From: Agrobacterium tumefaciens str. B6
GTDB taxonomy: Bacteria > Pseudomonadota > Alphaproteobacteria > Rhizobiales > Rhizobiaceae
DNA length: 64,000 nucleotides
Reading direction: 5' to 3'
Assembly: GCF_001541315.1 (NCBI RefSeq)
Contig: NZ_LMVK01000015.1
Coordinates: forward strand, 19,224 to 83,223
The position numbers and the translations under genes were made by a program. Below are positions 19,480 through 27,711 of the stretch, one piece after another. Position 1 is the first letter of the stretch; each line of letters starts with the position of its first letter. The notes beneath the pieces are model-generated. The model did no database searches. It saw only the letters and a list, made by a program, of their open reading frames with translations, and was not told where the DNA came from.

Positions 19480-20145
19480 TCAGGCGCTGAGCTTGGCCTG
19501 GACAAATTTATTGGCCCCGGAAATATCAGGCAGCTTCTCGCCGTTGCGCAGGCGTTCCAGAAGCACGAGTTCAGCTTCCTGCATGCCGATGGCGCGCTCC
19601 GCCATGGCGCGCGCCTGGCTCGGATGAAGGGCGACGACGCCGCTTTCATCGCACAGGATCGCATCGCCCGGATTGATCACCTGGCCGCCGACGCTGATCG
19701 GGATGTTGATCGCACCTTCCAGACCAAGGATCTTGGTGGTGATCGGCGACGGGCCGCGGCACCACATGGGCATGTCGACCTTGGTGAACTCGGAGAAGTC
19801 AGTCGCCGGGCCATCAACGACGCCGGCTTTGACGCCAGCCATCTTCATCGTGTTGGTGATGACACCGCCCCAGCAGGCGTGGCGGGTATCACCGCAACGA
19901 TCGATGAGGACGATATCGCCCGGACGCACGAGTTGCGTCAGGTAGTGGAGCATGGTCGAATCCGCGTTCGGGATACGCAGGGTGACGGCGGTGCCCGCCA
20001 CGCGCTTGCCCGGAAGAACGGCCCTGATTTCAGGATCGACAAAGCCGGAGTGAAGCACATGACCAATCGTTGCGACTTCGACCTTCTCAAGAAGCTCGAT
20101 AATGTCGCCGCTGATCTGTTCCGGCATGGGGTTGACGATAAACAT
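19480..20145 (-). CDS. RraA-family protein (aldolase/decarboxylase-like fold)
   Basis: A 221-residue member of the RraA / 4-hydroxy-4-methyl-2-oxoglutarate aldolase-like family: GKRVAGTAVTLR, PGDIVLIDRCGDTRHACWGGVITNTMK and NPGDAILCDESGVVALHP. Catalytic members carry Arg-Asp in a GxVxDGxxRD motif; here the segment reads GVVDGPATDF, with threonine at the Arg position, so aldolase chemistry of the known kind is uncertain. It lies between the nitrilase and the binding-protein gene, 15 bases after the former, in a clear operon. A role in processing the imported compound after amide hydrolysis is a guess. Confidence 0.78.
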   Translation of the reverse strand: MFIVNPMPEQISGDIIELLEKVEVATIGHVLHSGFVDPEIRAVLPGKRVAGTAVTLRIPNADSTMLHYLTQLVRPGDIVLIDRCGDTRHACWGGVITNTMKMAGVKAGVVDGPATDFSEFTKVDMPMWCRGPSPITTKILGLEGAINIPISVGGQVINPGDAILCDESGVVALHPSQARAMAERAIGMQEAELVLLERLRNGEKLPDISGANKFVQAKLSA

Positions 20146-20160
20146 CAGGTCTTTCTCCGA

Positions 20161-20964
20161 TCAGAGCACATGGTGGTTTGCCACCGGCACGTTGGCGCGC
20201 ACCTTGGCCGAATAGTCGAAATCGAGGGCAGCCCCCGCTGTTCCGACAGTGTCAGAGCACTGGGCGACGATGTGGCCCCAGGGATCGATGACCATGGAAT
20301 GACCCCAGCAGGCCTTCTTGCCACCCGCGTGAGTGCCTATCTGGCCGACAGCGAGGAAATAAGTCTGGGTTTCGACGGCGCGGGCACGAGCCAGCACCTC
20401 CCAATGGTCCTTGCCTGTCATCAGCGTGAAGGCGGCTGGCAGAACGATGACATCTGCGCCCTTGTCCCGCAGGGCGCGGAACAGTTCCGGGAAGCGGATA
20501 TCGTAGCAAATGCCGCAACCAACCGTCTTGTCACCGACCTTATAGGTCACGACCTCTTCGCCACGGGCCACGGAATCGGATTCGCGATAGCTGATGCCGT
20601 TCGGCGTATCGACGTCGAACAGGTGAATCTTGCGGTACCGGGCAATCTGCTTGCCATCAGGACCGAAAACGAGTGTCGAATTATAGAAGCGGTTGCCTTC
20701 CTTCTCCACGATGGAACCGGCGTGCAGCGTGATCGCATGTTTCTTTGCGAGCCCCGAAAGCAGCGTGTAAATCTCGCCACCGGGGAATTCTTCCCCGCTC
20801 TCATGCATTTCCTGAGGGTTATCCCCAAGAAAAGCAAAGTATTCTGGAAGAACAACGAGGTCTGGACTATCAGACTTCACTGCCTTCTCAATCAAATCGG
20901 CAGCAACCTTAAGATTTTCTGCCTTGTCATTCTGGGTATTCATTTGAACAAGTGAGACTTTCAC
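20161..20964 (-). CDS. Carbon-nitrogen hydrolase (nitrilase superfamily amidase)
   Basis: A 267-residue cytoplasmic hydrolase. The catalytic triad is complete: Glu41 in LPEYFAF, Lys112 in RYRKIHLFDVD and Cys153 in CGICYDIRFPELF. These surroundings place it with the Nit2/omega-amidase and carbamoyl-hydrolase branches rather than true nitrilases. It is the first structural gene behind a LysR-type operator (21043-21061) and precedes the RraA and transporter genes, so it probably cleaves an amide or carbamoyl bond in the imported substrate. Confidence 0.85.
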   Translation of the reverse strand: MKVSLVQMNTQNDKAENLKVAADLIEKAVKSDSPDLVVLPEYFAFLGDNPQEMHESGEEFPGGEIYTLLSGLAKKHAITLHAGSIVEKEGNRFYNSTLVFGPDGKQIARYRKIHLFDVDTPNGISYRESDSVARGEEVVTYKVGDKTVGCGICYDIRFPELFRALRDKGADVIVLPAAFTLMTGKDHWEVLARARAVETQTYFLAVGQIGTHAGGKKACWGHSMVIDPWGHIVAQCSDTVGTAGAALDFDYSAKVRANVPVANHHVL

Positions 20965-21042
20965 GTTGCTCTCCTCTCATGTTGCGAGGAGAATTAAGAA
21001 CGGGAACTGTTTTCCTGACAAACGGAAAAACTCTATCGAAAC

Positions 21043-21061
21043 CCATAAGATAAGCTTATGG
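21043..21061. promoter_or_regulatory. LysR-type operator upstream of the nitrilase operon
   Basis: CCATAAGATAAGCTTATGG has perfect 7-base arms and contains ATAAG-N5-CTTAT, a T-N11-A LysR box. It lies between the lysR stop and the nitrilase start, 79 bases before the latter, where an activator of the operon would bind. Confidence 0.65.
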
Positions 21062-21090
21062 ATTAATCATTTTGCGCCGCAGCATAAAAT

Positions 21091-21999
21091 TTAAGCTGCA
21101 GCGGTCATCCATTGAGTGGTGGTTTCACTAACGATTTCCGTCGCCATGTCGGCGATGGCTCGGGCGAGCGCATTGTCGCCGCGCTCCTGGTAAACCGTGT
21201 GAAAGGTAAGGGGCGGCACCGGCGGCGTGATGTCGAGAATACGCGCTTCGCCCGATTTGATGATGCCGTCCACCAGCACGCGCGGCAGCGCGCCCACGCC
21301 AACGGCGGTCGCCACCAGCCGGGTCATGATCGACAGCGAATTGGAATTATAGATGCGGCTATCCGACAGGCCATGGGAATCGAGAAGCGCGCGCAATGCC
21401 TGGTGCGGCTGCGACCCGGTCGAGAAGGTAAGCAGCGGAAAATGCGCGATATCTTCGAGCGTGACGCCCGTTTCCGGCAGCGGCAGCTCGACAGCGCCGA
21501 CCCAGCAGGATTCGAAGGTACAGAGCGGTGAGTTGTAGATATCCGCCGCCATGATCGGCCCCATGATAAAACCGACATCCACCTCGCCGTTCTGGATGCG
21601 CTGGGAAAGTTTCAGGCTGGTATCGATGGTCAGATCGAGGCTGACACCGGGATATTGTTCGTTCATGCGGCGGATGAGCAGCGGCAGCCAGGCGTACACG
21701 ATCGTATCCGCAGCCCCGATGCGCACGGTGCCCCTCAACGCTTCCCGGTTACTGACGATCTGCCGGAACTCGCCGGTGAGGTTGACGATCTTTTCGGCAT
21801 GCTGCAGCGCCAGACGACCGGCGGGCGTCAGGTTGACGCAGCGCACATCGCGCGTGAACAGCACGACACCGAGCTCACGCTCCAGCGCGGCAATCCGGTT
21901 GGAGACTGACGCCTGCGTGGTGTGCAAACGTTCCGCAGCCGCCGAAAAGCTGCTCAATCGTGCTGCCCAGAGGAAAGTTTCGAGGAATCGCGTGTTCAT
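21091..21999 (-). CDS. LysR-family regulator of the nitrilase/ABC/glycerol operon
   Basis: A 302-residue LysR regulator. The N-terminal winged helix reads RFLETFLWAARLSSFSAAAERLHTTQASVSNRIAALERELG; the inducer domain starts near GTVRIGAADTIVYAW. The start at 21999 has AGGAG nine bases upstream; ATG 22008 and 22041 are less suitable. Same strand as, and directly upstream of, the nitrilase gene, with a matching T-N11-A palindrome in the 126-base gap, so it is the likely activator of that operon. Confidence 0.88.
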   Translation of the reverse strand: MNTRFLETFLWAARLSSFSAAAERLHTTQASVSNRIAALERELGVVLFTRDVRCVNLTPAGRLALQHAEKIVNLTGEFRQIVSNREALRGTVRIGAADTIVYAWLPLLIRRMNEQYPGVSLDLTIDTSLKLSQRIQNGEVDVGFIMGPIMAADIYNSPLCTFESCWVGAVELPLPETGVTLEDIAHFPLLTFSTGSQPHQALRALLDSHGLSDSRIYNSNSLSIMTRLVATAVGVGALPRVLVDGIIKSGEARILDITPPVPPLTFHTVYQERGDNALARAIADMATEIVSETTTQWMTAAA

Positions 22000-22086
22000 G
22001 GGGTCCATCTCCTCGCATGGCTCCGCGATCCAGCTTTGCATCTCTGGCTTCGTCTTGCCCTTGGCCTTTTTGGTTCAGGAGGCAGT

Positions 22087-22314
22087 ATGTCCGATGCGCG
22101 CGCCGATAAGCAAGGGATCACCGCCGGCGCCTCCCTTTCTCATGGGGATCGCGCCGGCGGCGCCATGCAGCTGCGAATGGAGGGCCCCTTCAGCGTCGAG
22201 GCAACAGTGGAACCGTCGCGGCCGCACGCCTTGCTCAATTCAGAGTGGTCAATTCGCATATTCGGAGAGGACGGGATGCGGGCCTTAACAGACGCCCGCC
22301 ATCCCTGCCCGGTT
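22087..22314 (+). other. Possible gene-start remnant divergent from lysR
   Basis: In the 315-base gap between two minus-strand genes, AGGAGG at 22077 precedes ATG 22087 and opens a + frame (MSDARADKQGITAGASLSHG). The first 25 or so codons have coding-like third positions. The frame then runs on opposite the isochorismatase-like gene, where it cannot be real. It may be the 5' stub of a gene once divergent from lysR and cut by a deletion. I do not recognise the residues; nothing else is evident in the gap. Confidence 0.3.
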
Positions 22315-22974
22315 CTAGTGTCCGCCCTTTGTGGTCGGCGCCGGCGTGTTGAGAAGCTGCTGCTCCCAGAGATAAGCAATGCCGCTGCCCCCGAAGTGCT
22401 GGATGAGAATCTCGGTCAGTTCCTCGACATGCTCCGTGCGCGCCCAATCGCGCTGCCATTCGCCAGCAAGCGCCATCACGGTCATCACGTTCGCGCCAGC
22501 AGCGATCATTCGCTGGATGGCAACTTCGTGAGACTCCTTCGAAATCCCGCCCGACGCGTCGGTGATCACGGTCACGTCCCAGCCTTCGCCGGCCGCCTGG
22601 ATGACGGGCATTGCGACGCAGACCTCGGTCCAAAGGCCGGCAATGATCAGTTGCTTGCGGCCGGTCGCCTTGACGACGTTCACCACATTCTCGTCCTGCC
22701 AGGTGTTCACCCAGGTGCGGTCGATGACCTCCTGGCCGGGGAACACGTCGGTGATCTGCTTGAAGAGAAGGCCACCGCGCGCCGCGATCACGCTGGTGAG
22801 AACGGTCGGAACATTGAAAGCTTTAGCCAGCTTTGCCAGCGCGGTCGTGAGATTGACCACAGCTTGCGGATCATGGCTGTTCAGGTTTGCTAACTGATAG
22901 GGCTGGTGATCGATCAGAACGAGGACCGAGTCTTCGGGACGGAGAAGTGAATCAAGGCCGTTACGAAAGGTCAT
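22315..22974 (-). CDS. Isochorismatase-family cysteine hydrolase (YcaC-like)
   Basis: A 219-residue cytoplasmic hydrolase. Asp22 in VLVLIDHQPYQ and the nucleophile Cys119 in AGLWTEVCVAM fit the isochorismatase-like hydrolase site; the whole layout follows the YcaC branch, whose physiological substrate is unknown. It is divergent from a LysR gene that starts 155 bases away on the other strand, the usual arrangement for a regulator and its target. Confidence 0.85.
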   Translation of the reverse strand: MTFRNGLDSLLRPEDSVLVLIDHQPYQLANLNSHDPQAVVNLTTALAKLAKAFNVPTVLTSVIAARGGLLFKQITDVFPGQEVIDRTWVNTWQDENVVNVVKATGRKQLIIAGLWTEVCVAMPVIQAAGEGWDVTVITDASGGISKESHEVAIQRMIAAGANVMTVMALAGEWQRDWARTEHVEELTEILIQHFGGSGIAYLWEQQLLNTPAPTTKGGH

Positions 22975-23128
22975 GGGTTCATCCTATATTGGTGGTTTAT
23001 TGAAGCGCGCTTGCGCAAAAGGCATGCACCCTCTTGGGCGTTGCCGCGGGACGAAACTTGTCATTCCCGTTTCTGATGCGGTAGTCCTTGTCCGTGCTAA
23101 GCTGTGTCGCAGAATGGGGAACGCTTGA

Positions 23129-24049
23129 GTGGATATCGAAGATATCAGGACATTCGTCGAAGTTGCGGATGCGGGAGGCGTCACAGCCGCCGCGCTGCGG
23201 CTCGGTATCTCCAAATCGATGGTCAGCCGGCGGCTGGTGCGGCTTGAAGCGGAGCTTGGTGTCCAGCTTCTGGCCCGATCCACACGCGGTGCTTCCCTGA
23301 CGGAGGAGGGCGCAACCTTCCGCGACTATGCGGCGAGGATTTCAGCCGAAATCGACGTCGCCAGAGAGACAATCCTTCCGGCTGGTGAGCTCCGTGGCCG
23401 CCTGCGGATTGCTGCGCCGCTTTCCTTCGGCCCAACGCATTTCGCGCTGGTGATTGCGCAGATGGCGCGCCGTCATCCTCAACTCCAGATACAGACCTGT
23501 TACACTGATCGTTTCGTGGATCTGATTGCAGAAGGATACGATTGTGCGATCCGGGTCGGCACCCTTCCAGACTCCAACCTCGTCGCCAGACGCGTCGGCC
23601 CCCTCTACGGCATCTTCGTCGCCAGCCCCGACTATATCAAGGTCCACGGCTCTCCGGAGACACCGGAGGAACTCGTGACCCATCAGGCTCTCATGCAGGG
23701 AACGGAAACCTGGCAGGTGATGGATGGCGACAAGGTGATAACTCTTCGCCCGCAGGGACGGTTCAAGGCCGATAACGGGGTCGCTCTTGCCGTCGCCGCA
23801 GCAGCCGGATTGGGGGTCGCCGTGCTGCCATACGATCTTGTTAAAAATTATCTGGCCTCAGGCGAGCTGGTGCAGGTGATGAAACGTCATCCACCGCCCC
23901 CGGCCGGGATATATGTCGTCAGACCGCCGGGGCAACATCCCGTCAGGAAAATCCGGGTGCTCACTGAAATGCTGATCGAATGCTTCGACCACGGACCGGC
24001 TACGGCATCTCTCTCCAATGCCGGGGGAAGCCCCCCGGCCGCTGCCTGA
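23129..24049 (+). CDS. LysR-family regulator (divergent from isochorismatase-like gene)
   Basis: A 306-residue LysR protein: MDIEDIRTFVEVADAGGVTAAALRLGISKSMVSRRLVRLEAELG forms the winged helix in phase, followed by a binding domain (GRLRIAAPLSFGPTHFALV). GTG at 23129 has GGGGA eight bases upstream and no ATG competes. It belongs to the large group that controls a divergent enzyme gene, here the YcaC-like hydrolase. It is convergent with the small monooxygenase gene at 24086. Confidence 0.87.
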   Translation: MDIEDIRTFVEVADAGGVTAAALRLGISKSMVSRRLVRLEAELGVQLLARSTRGASLTEEGATFRDYAARISAEIDVARETILPAGELRGRLRIAAPLSFGPTHFALVIAQMARRHPQLQIQTCYTDRFVDLIAEGYDCAIRVGTLPDSNLVARRVGPLYGIFVASPDYIKVHGSPETPEELVTHQALMQGTETWQVMDGDKVITLRPQGRFKADNGVALAVAAAAGLGVAVLPYDLVKNYLASGELVQVMKRHPPPPAGIYVVRPPGQHPVRKIRVLTEMLIECFDHGPATASLSNAGGSPPAAA

Positions 24050-24085
24050 CCGGCACATTTTCAGAGCCGAACGTCGCTCTATCTG

Positions 24086-24439
24086 TCACACAGCCACGGG
24101 CTTTGGCAGGACCAGATCGCCGACCGTATATGTGTGGAACTCGCTTCTGGAGACGGTGTCCAGTTTCCGGAATTTTTCGACGAATTGCGGATCGGAAAAG
24201 AACTCGTCGACATTGCCGGTTCCCTGAATGGCCTCGACATTAACGACCGTCTCTCCGTCGGTGCTTTTCGCAAGGCTGCTCCAGAGGAACCCTTCCTTTC
24301 GTTCGGCAACATAGTGGACGACATCCTGAATGATGGCGAAGGCTTCGTCCTGCTTTCCCGGATGGGCATGAATGACGTTGACAACAAAGGTCGTGGGAGC
24401 GGGCGAGCCCGCAAAAGCTGCGATAGGTTTCGTTTCCAT
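24086..24439 (-). CDS. Antibiotic-biosynthesis-monooxygenase (ABM) domain protein
   Basis: A 117-residue protein with a ferredoxin-like ABM fold: TFVVNVIHAHPGKQDEAFAIIQDVVHYV and FLWSSLAKSTDGETVVNVEAI. Family members act as cofactor-free quinol monooxygenases or stress proteins. GGAG is seven bases before the ATG. It is divergent from another LysR gene (24567); the 127-base gap holds an AATAGC/GCTATT inverted repeat at 24504-24528. Confidence 0.78.
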   Translation of the reverse strand: METKPIAAFAGSPAPTTFVVNVIHAHPGKQDEAFAIIQDVVHYVAERKEGFLWSSLAKSTDGETVVNVEAIQGTGNVDEFFSDPQFVEKFRKLDTVSRSEFHTYTVGDLVLPKPVAV

Positions 24440-24566
24440 GAATTATCTCCATTTGAAGCTTCGGGCCATTTCAGCCGCGACGACATCTGGATATCGGAAG
24501 GAAAATAGCGGATAAACGAGCTGCTATTCTCGACATACCGGACAAAAATTCCTTAATCACGACATC

Positions 24567-25454
24567 ATGGACAAGCTCGGAACCCTCGGCATATTTATTC
24601 AGGTGGCGGAAGCGGGAAGCTTCGTGGCCGCCGGGCATCGTCTCGGCATCTCCGGATCCGCCGTTGGAAAAGCCATTGCACGTCTGGAGGAGGAGCTGGG
24701 CGTAAGACTGTTCAATCGCTCGACACGCAGCATGGCACTGACGGAGGACGGGAGTTTCTTCCTCGATACCTGCCGGCGCATCCAGTCGGAATATGAGACC
24801 GTGCAGGCGCAATTATCGAGATCGCAGGCCGTTCCGCGCGGGCAACTGCGTGTCAGCCTTCCGCTGGCAGGCATGTTGCTGATGCCGACGATATCCGCCT
24901 TCATGGAGGCATATCCCGAAATCAGCCTCGACCTTGATTTTACAGACCGTCTGGTTGACGTCATCGAAGAGGGATTCGACGCCGTCATCCGAACCGGCGA
25001 GATCAGGGACACACGGCTGATGAGCCGCAAGCTCGGCACGTTCAGGCACAGCATCGTGGCGGCGCCCGGCTACCTGGAGGCGCATGGCCGCCCGAAGATT
25101 CCGGAAGATCTTGTCCGGCACCGCTGTCTTCACCATCGCTTCGCCAATTCCGGAAAGCTTGAGCCGTGGCCCCTGGTTCACGAAGGCCGCGAGATCAGGA
25201 TCGATCTGCCGGTCGCCACCGTTGCGAGCACGCTGGAACCCTTGATCTACCTTGCGGAACGTTCATTCGGCATAACATGCCTGCCGTCATTCGCCGTGAC
25301 GTCCGAAGTCGCTGACGGGAAACTGGTATCGCTGCTGGACGACTATATGGCCGACACAGGGACCTTCCGCGTCCTCTGGCCGACCAATCGATATCTTTCT
25401 CCAAAAGTCAGAGCATTTGTAGACTATATAGCCGCCAATCTTTTCGCCCGGTGA
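24567..25454 (+). CDS. LysR-family regulator (divergent from ABM gene)
   Basis: A 295-residue LysR regulator: MDKLGTLGIFIQVAEAGSF begins the winged helix, with GISGSAVGKAIARLEEELGVRLFNRSTRS as recognition part and GQLRVSLPLAGMLLMPTISAF opening the inducer domain. It belongs to the DmlR/YhjC-like group that usually controls an adjacent oxidoreductase; here the ABM-domain gene starts 128 bases away in the opposite direction. Confidence 0.87.
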   Translation: MDKLGTLGIFIQVAEAGSFVAAGHRLGISGSAVGKAIARLEEELGVRLFNRSTRSMALTEDGSFFLDTCRRIQSEYETVQAQLSRSQAVPRGQLRVSLPLAGMLLMPTISAFMEAYPEISLDLDFTDRLVDVIEEGFDAVIRTGEIRDTRLMSRKLGTFRHSIVAAPGYLEAHGRPKIPEDLVRHRCLHHRFANSGKLEPWPLVHEGREIRIDLPVATVASTLEPLIYLAERSFGITCLPSFAVTSEVADGKLVSLLDDYMADTGTFRVLWPTNRYLSPKVRAFVDYIAANLFAR

Positions 25455-25494
25455 TAGCACCGACGGCAAAGGGCATAAAACGATGCGCAAACGC

Positions 25495-26046
25495 TCAGTA
25501 AGCGCCGCGATAGTGATCCCTGATGAAGACGGGAAGATCGTTTGACGGCGGCGTAAAAGGCACCTGATACATCATGTCGCCGACAAAGCCGCGGTGATAG
25601 GTGCCATGATTGACGATATGCAGCACGATCTGCTCGCGGGTCATGACGCCTTCTCCTCCTCCGACAAATTCGAAATGAACGGCTTTCGCGAGATCCCCGT
25701 CTGACCAGGTGTCGACCATATCGACATACCAGCGGTCCATTTCCTGAACGGCTTCCCATAATTCGCCAATTGCGGGCGTATGGTCGGTGTTGCGGGCGGT
25801 GTAGCTGTGTTTCTTTCCTTGTAGATGATGCCTGAAAATATCATCCACCACATAAACGTGGTTCAGCGTATGCACCATGTTTCCGAACCGCGTCGGCCGC
25901 TGCCGAAGGGCTTCACCTTCCGGCAGGTCCATCACGCTTCTGAACGTCAACCCGTTCGCCCAGGCTTTGTAGCGTACCAGCATTTTCAAGGTATCTATTG
26001 CCGATGCGGTGGATGCGTGAACGGGGCTGAGCGGCGCAATATCCAT
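25495..26046 (-). CDS. DinB-family protein
   Basis: A 183-residue four-helix-bundle protein of the DinB/YfiT type. The metal-binding histidines are visible in HTLNHVYVVDDIF and HIVNHGTYHRGFVGDMMYQ, the latter being the diagnostic motif. Members are metal-dependent thiol transferases or unknown. The gene is the last of the minus-strand series behind the MocR gene, although a hairpin and a palindrome separate it from the Nudix gene and may give it its own control. Confidence 0.83.
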   Translation of the reverse strand: MDIAPLSPVHASTASAIDTLKMLVRYKAWANGLTFRSVMDLPEGEALRQRPTRFGNMVHTLNHVYVVDDIFRHHLQGKKHSYTARNTDHTPAIGELWEAVQEMDRWYVDMVDTWSDGDLAKAVHFEFVGGGEGVMTREQIVLHIVNHGTYHRGFVGDMMYQVPFTPPSNDLPVFIRDHYRGAY

Positions 26047-26063
26047 GCTGAAACTCCTTCGTA

Positions 26064-26080
26064 TTTTTGAACTTCAAAAA
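26064..26080. promoter_or_regulatory. Perfect palindrome just upstream of dinB-like gene
   Basis: TTTTTGAACTTCAAAAA has 8-base arms about one base and ends 17 bases before the start codon on the minus strand. Its position over the ribosome-loading or promoter region suggests an operator; no regulator can be assigned. Confidence 0.45.
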
Positions 26081-26093
26081 CGATGATCGGGTT

Positions 26094-26117
26094 GATCCGG
26101 CGCTGTCGCGCCGGATC
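26094..26117. repeat. 10-bp GC hairpin between Nudix and DinB genes
   Basis: GATCCGGCGC, loop TGTC, GCGCCGGATC. It is a perfect stem downstream of the Nudix gene; a T run follows only after 12 bases on the minus strand, so it may be a processing or weak termination structure. Confidence 0.5.
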
Positions 26118-26191
26118 GGAAGCATTGTTGCCGGCCAACGATGAGAGGATGATCGGCACCTGTCCCGGATCGATAAATCCGGAGGCGAGGA

Positions 26192-26788
26192 TCAGCGTGC
26201 CGTGGCCTTTTCCTGCAAAAGTCGGATAGCGAGATGCTGGAGCAGAATGATCGTCTTGGCATCGCGAATATCGCCGCGGGTGATCATGCGCATAGCCTCA
26301 GGCAAGGCGATTTCCAGCACATCGATGTCTTCGCCCTCGTCCGCTGAACCGCCGCCTGCCCCGACCTTATGTTTCTCGGCATATTCGCCATAGAAAAAGG
26401 CGAGATATTCCGTGACCGATCCGGGGCTCATATAGATATCGAACAGATGCATAAGTTCGGAAACCTCATAACCGGTTTCCTCGATCAACTCCGCACGCAT
26501 TCGCGTCGCCGGGTCTGCGCCTTCCAGCAACCCCGCCGGTGTCTCGATCAGCGATTCCAGGCCGCCATTCAGGAGAACCGGCAACCGGAACTGACGGGTC
26601 AGCAGGACATTGTCGCTGGCAGGATTGTACAACAGGCATGTCGCCCCGTTGCCGCGATCATATGCCTCCCGGGTCTGCCGTTGCCAGCTTCCGTCCCTCA
26701 GCTGGAGTTCATATTCATACTTCGTCAGCCGCCCCCAATCATCAGCCAATACGCGTTCGGAAATAGGGCGGTAAACACTGCTATTCAT
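26192..26788 (-). CDS. nudK: NudK-like Nudix hydrolase (GDP-mannose pyrophosphatase type)
   Basis: A 198-residue Nudix enzyme. The Nudix box GLLEGADPATRMRAELIEE has the same spacing as NudK, and the NudK-specific FDIYMSPGSVTEYLAFFYGEY follows. NudK cleaves GDP-mannose and related sugar nucleotides to the phosphates. ATG 26788 follows GAGGTGA; an upstream GTG would overlap that ribosome site. It lies 27 bases after the PhzF gene in a tightly spaced series. Confidence 0.83.
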   Translation of the reverse strand: MNSSVYRPISERVLADDWGRLTKYEYELQLRDGSWQRQTREAYDRGNGATCLLYNPASDNVLLTRQFRLPVLLNGGLESLIETPAGLLEGADPATRMRAELIEETGYEVSELMHLFDIYMSPGSVTEYLAFFYGEYAEKHKVGAGGGSADEGEDIDVLEIALPEAMRMITRGDIRDAKTIILLQHLAIRLLQEKATAR

Positions 26789-26815
26789 CAAAGTCACCTC
26801 GTTTTCATCTGTCTT

Positions 26816-27661
26816 TCAAAGGCCGAGTAAACGGCCTTCGACATGCGTGCGCGTTTCGCCGCCGACCCATATCTGGCCGACATCATCGCGGGTAAGGTAG
26901 ATACGGCCATGGCGGCCAAGGCGCGTTCCCTGCGCCGCGACATAGTCTTCGCCAACCACGCCCGTTGCGAACAGCCATTGCGCCAATGAGGCGTTGAGGC
27001 TTCCGGTGACGGGGTCTTCAACGATGGCGCCCAGATGATCGCTGAAGAAAGCACGAACCTCAAAAGCGGTCTCGCCGCCTTTCGCATGGGGGCCAACCAC
27101 GCCGATATCGATGTGATGGGTCCAGCTGCGGGCCGGGGTGATGCCAAGCACCTTTTCGGCGGACGCCATCCTGATCCCGAGCCAGCCGGGACCATTGTCG
27201 ATCCATGCCGCATCGATGACGTCGCAAGCCTCGATCCCCAAAAACTGCCGCGCATCCTCCAGCTCGGCGGGCGTCGGCGCGCCGGAACGGATAAGCGGCG
27301 GAGCGGCAAAAGAAAGCCGTCCATGCGAGCGCCGGATCGTGACCAGCCCGGCGCCGCATTCCTGAACAATCGCCGTTTCGTTCCCGGGCATGCCATTGGC
27401 GGAGAGCCAGGCATGGCAGCTGCCCAGTGTCGGATGCCCGGCAAAGGGCAACTCCCTGTCCAGCGAGAATATCCTGACCCGGTAATCAGCCTGCGGATGG
27501 GTGGGCCGCAACAGGAACGTGGTTTCGGAGAGGTTGAACCATCGCGTCATCAGCTGCATTTCATCCGTCGATAAGGCATCAGCACCGATGACGACCGCCA
27601 GCGGATTGCCGGAAAGCGGCCCGGAGCCGAATACATCGATCATATGGATAGCAAAACTCAT
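26816..27661 (-). CDS. PhzF-family epimerase/isomerase
   Basis: A 281-residue diaminopimelate-epimerase-fold protein. The catalytic Glu46 is in NLSETTFL; ELPFAGHPTLGSCHAW and EDPVTGSLNASLAQW are the two family signatures. The substrate in this context is unknown. It lies 50 bases downstream of the LysE-type exporter in the cluster divergent from the MocR gene. Confidence 0.87.
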   Translation of the reverse strand: MSFAIHMIDVFGSGPLSGNPLAVVIGADALSTDEMQLMTRWFNLSETTFLLRPTHPQADYRVRIFSLDRELPFAGHPTLGSCHAWLSANGMPGNETAIVQECGAGLVTIRRSHGRLSFAAPPLIRSGAPTPAELEDARQFLGIEACDVIDAAWIDNGPGWLGIRMASAEKVLGITPARSWTHHIDIGVVGPHAKGGETAFEVRAFFSDHLGAIVEDPVTGSLNASLAQWLFATGVVGEDYVAAQGTRLGRHGRIYLTRDDVGQIWVGGETRTHVEGRLLGL

Positions 27662-27711
27662 GACATGGCTCTTTCAGTTGGGATTAATCGGCAACGCGGA
27701 CGGACGGCCCG

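Noticed and set aside
19417..20955. A 512-codon + frame across the RraA and nitrilase genes
   Set aside because: Both opposite genes have intact catalytic or family motifs and ribosome sites; the + frame has none.
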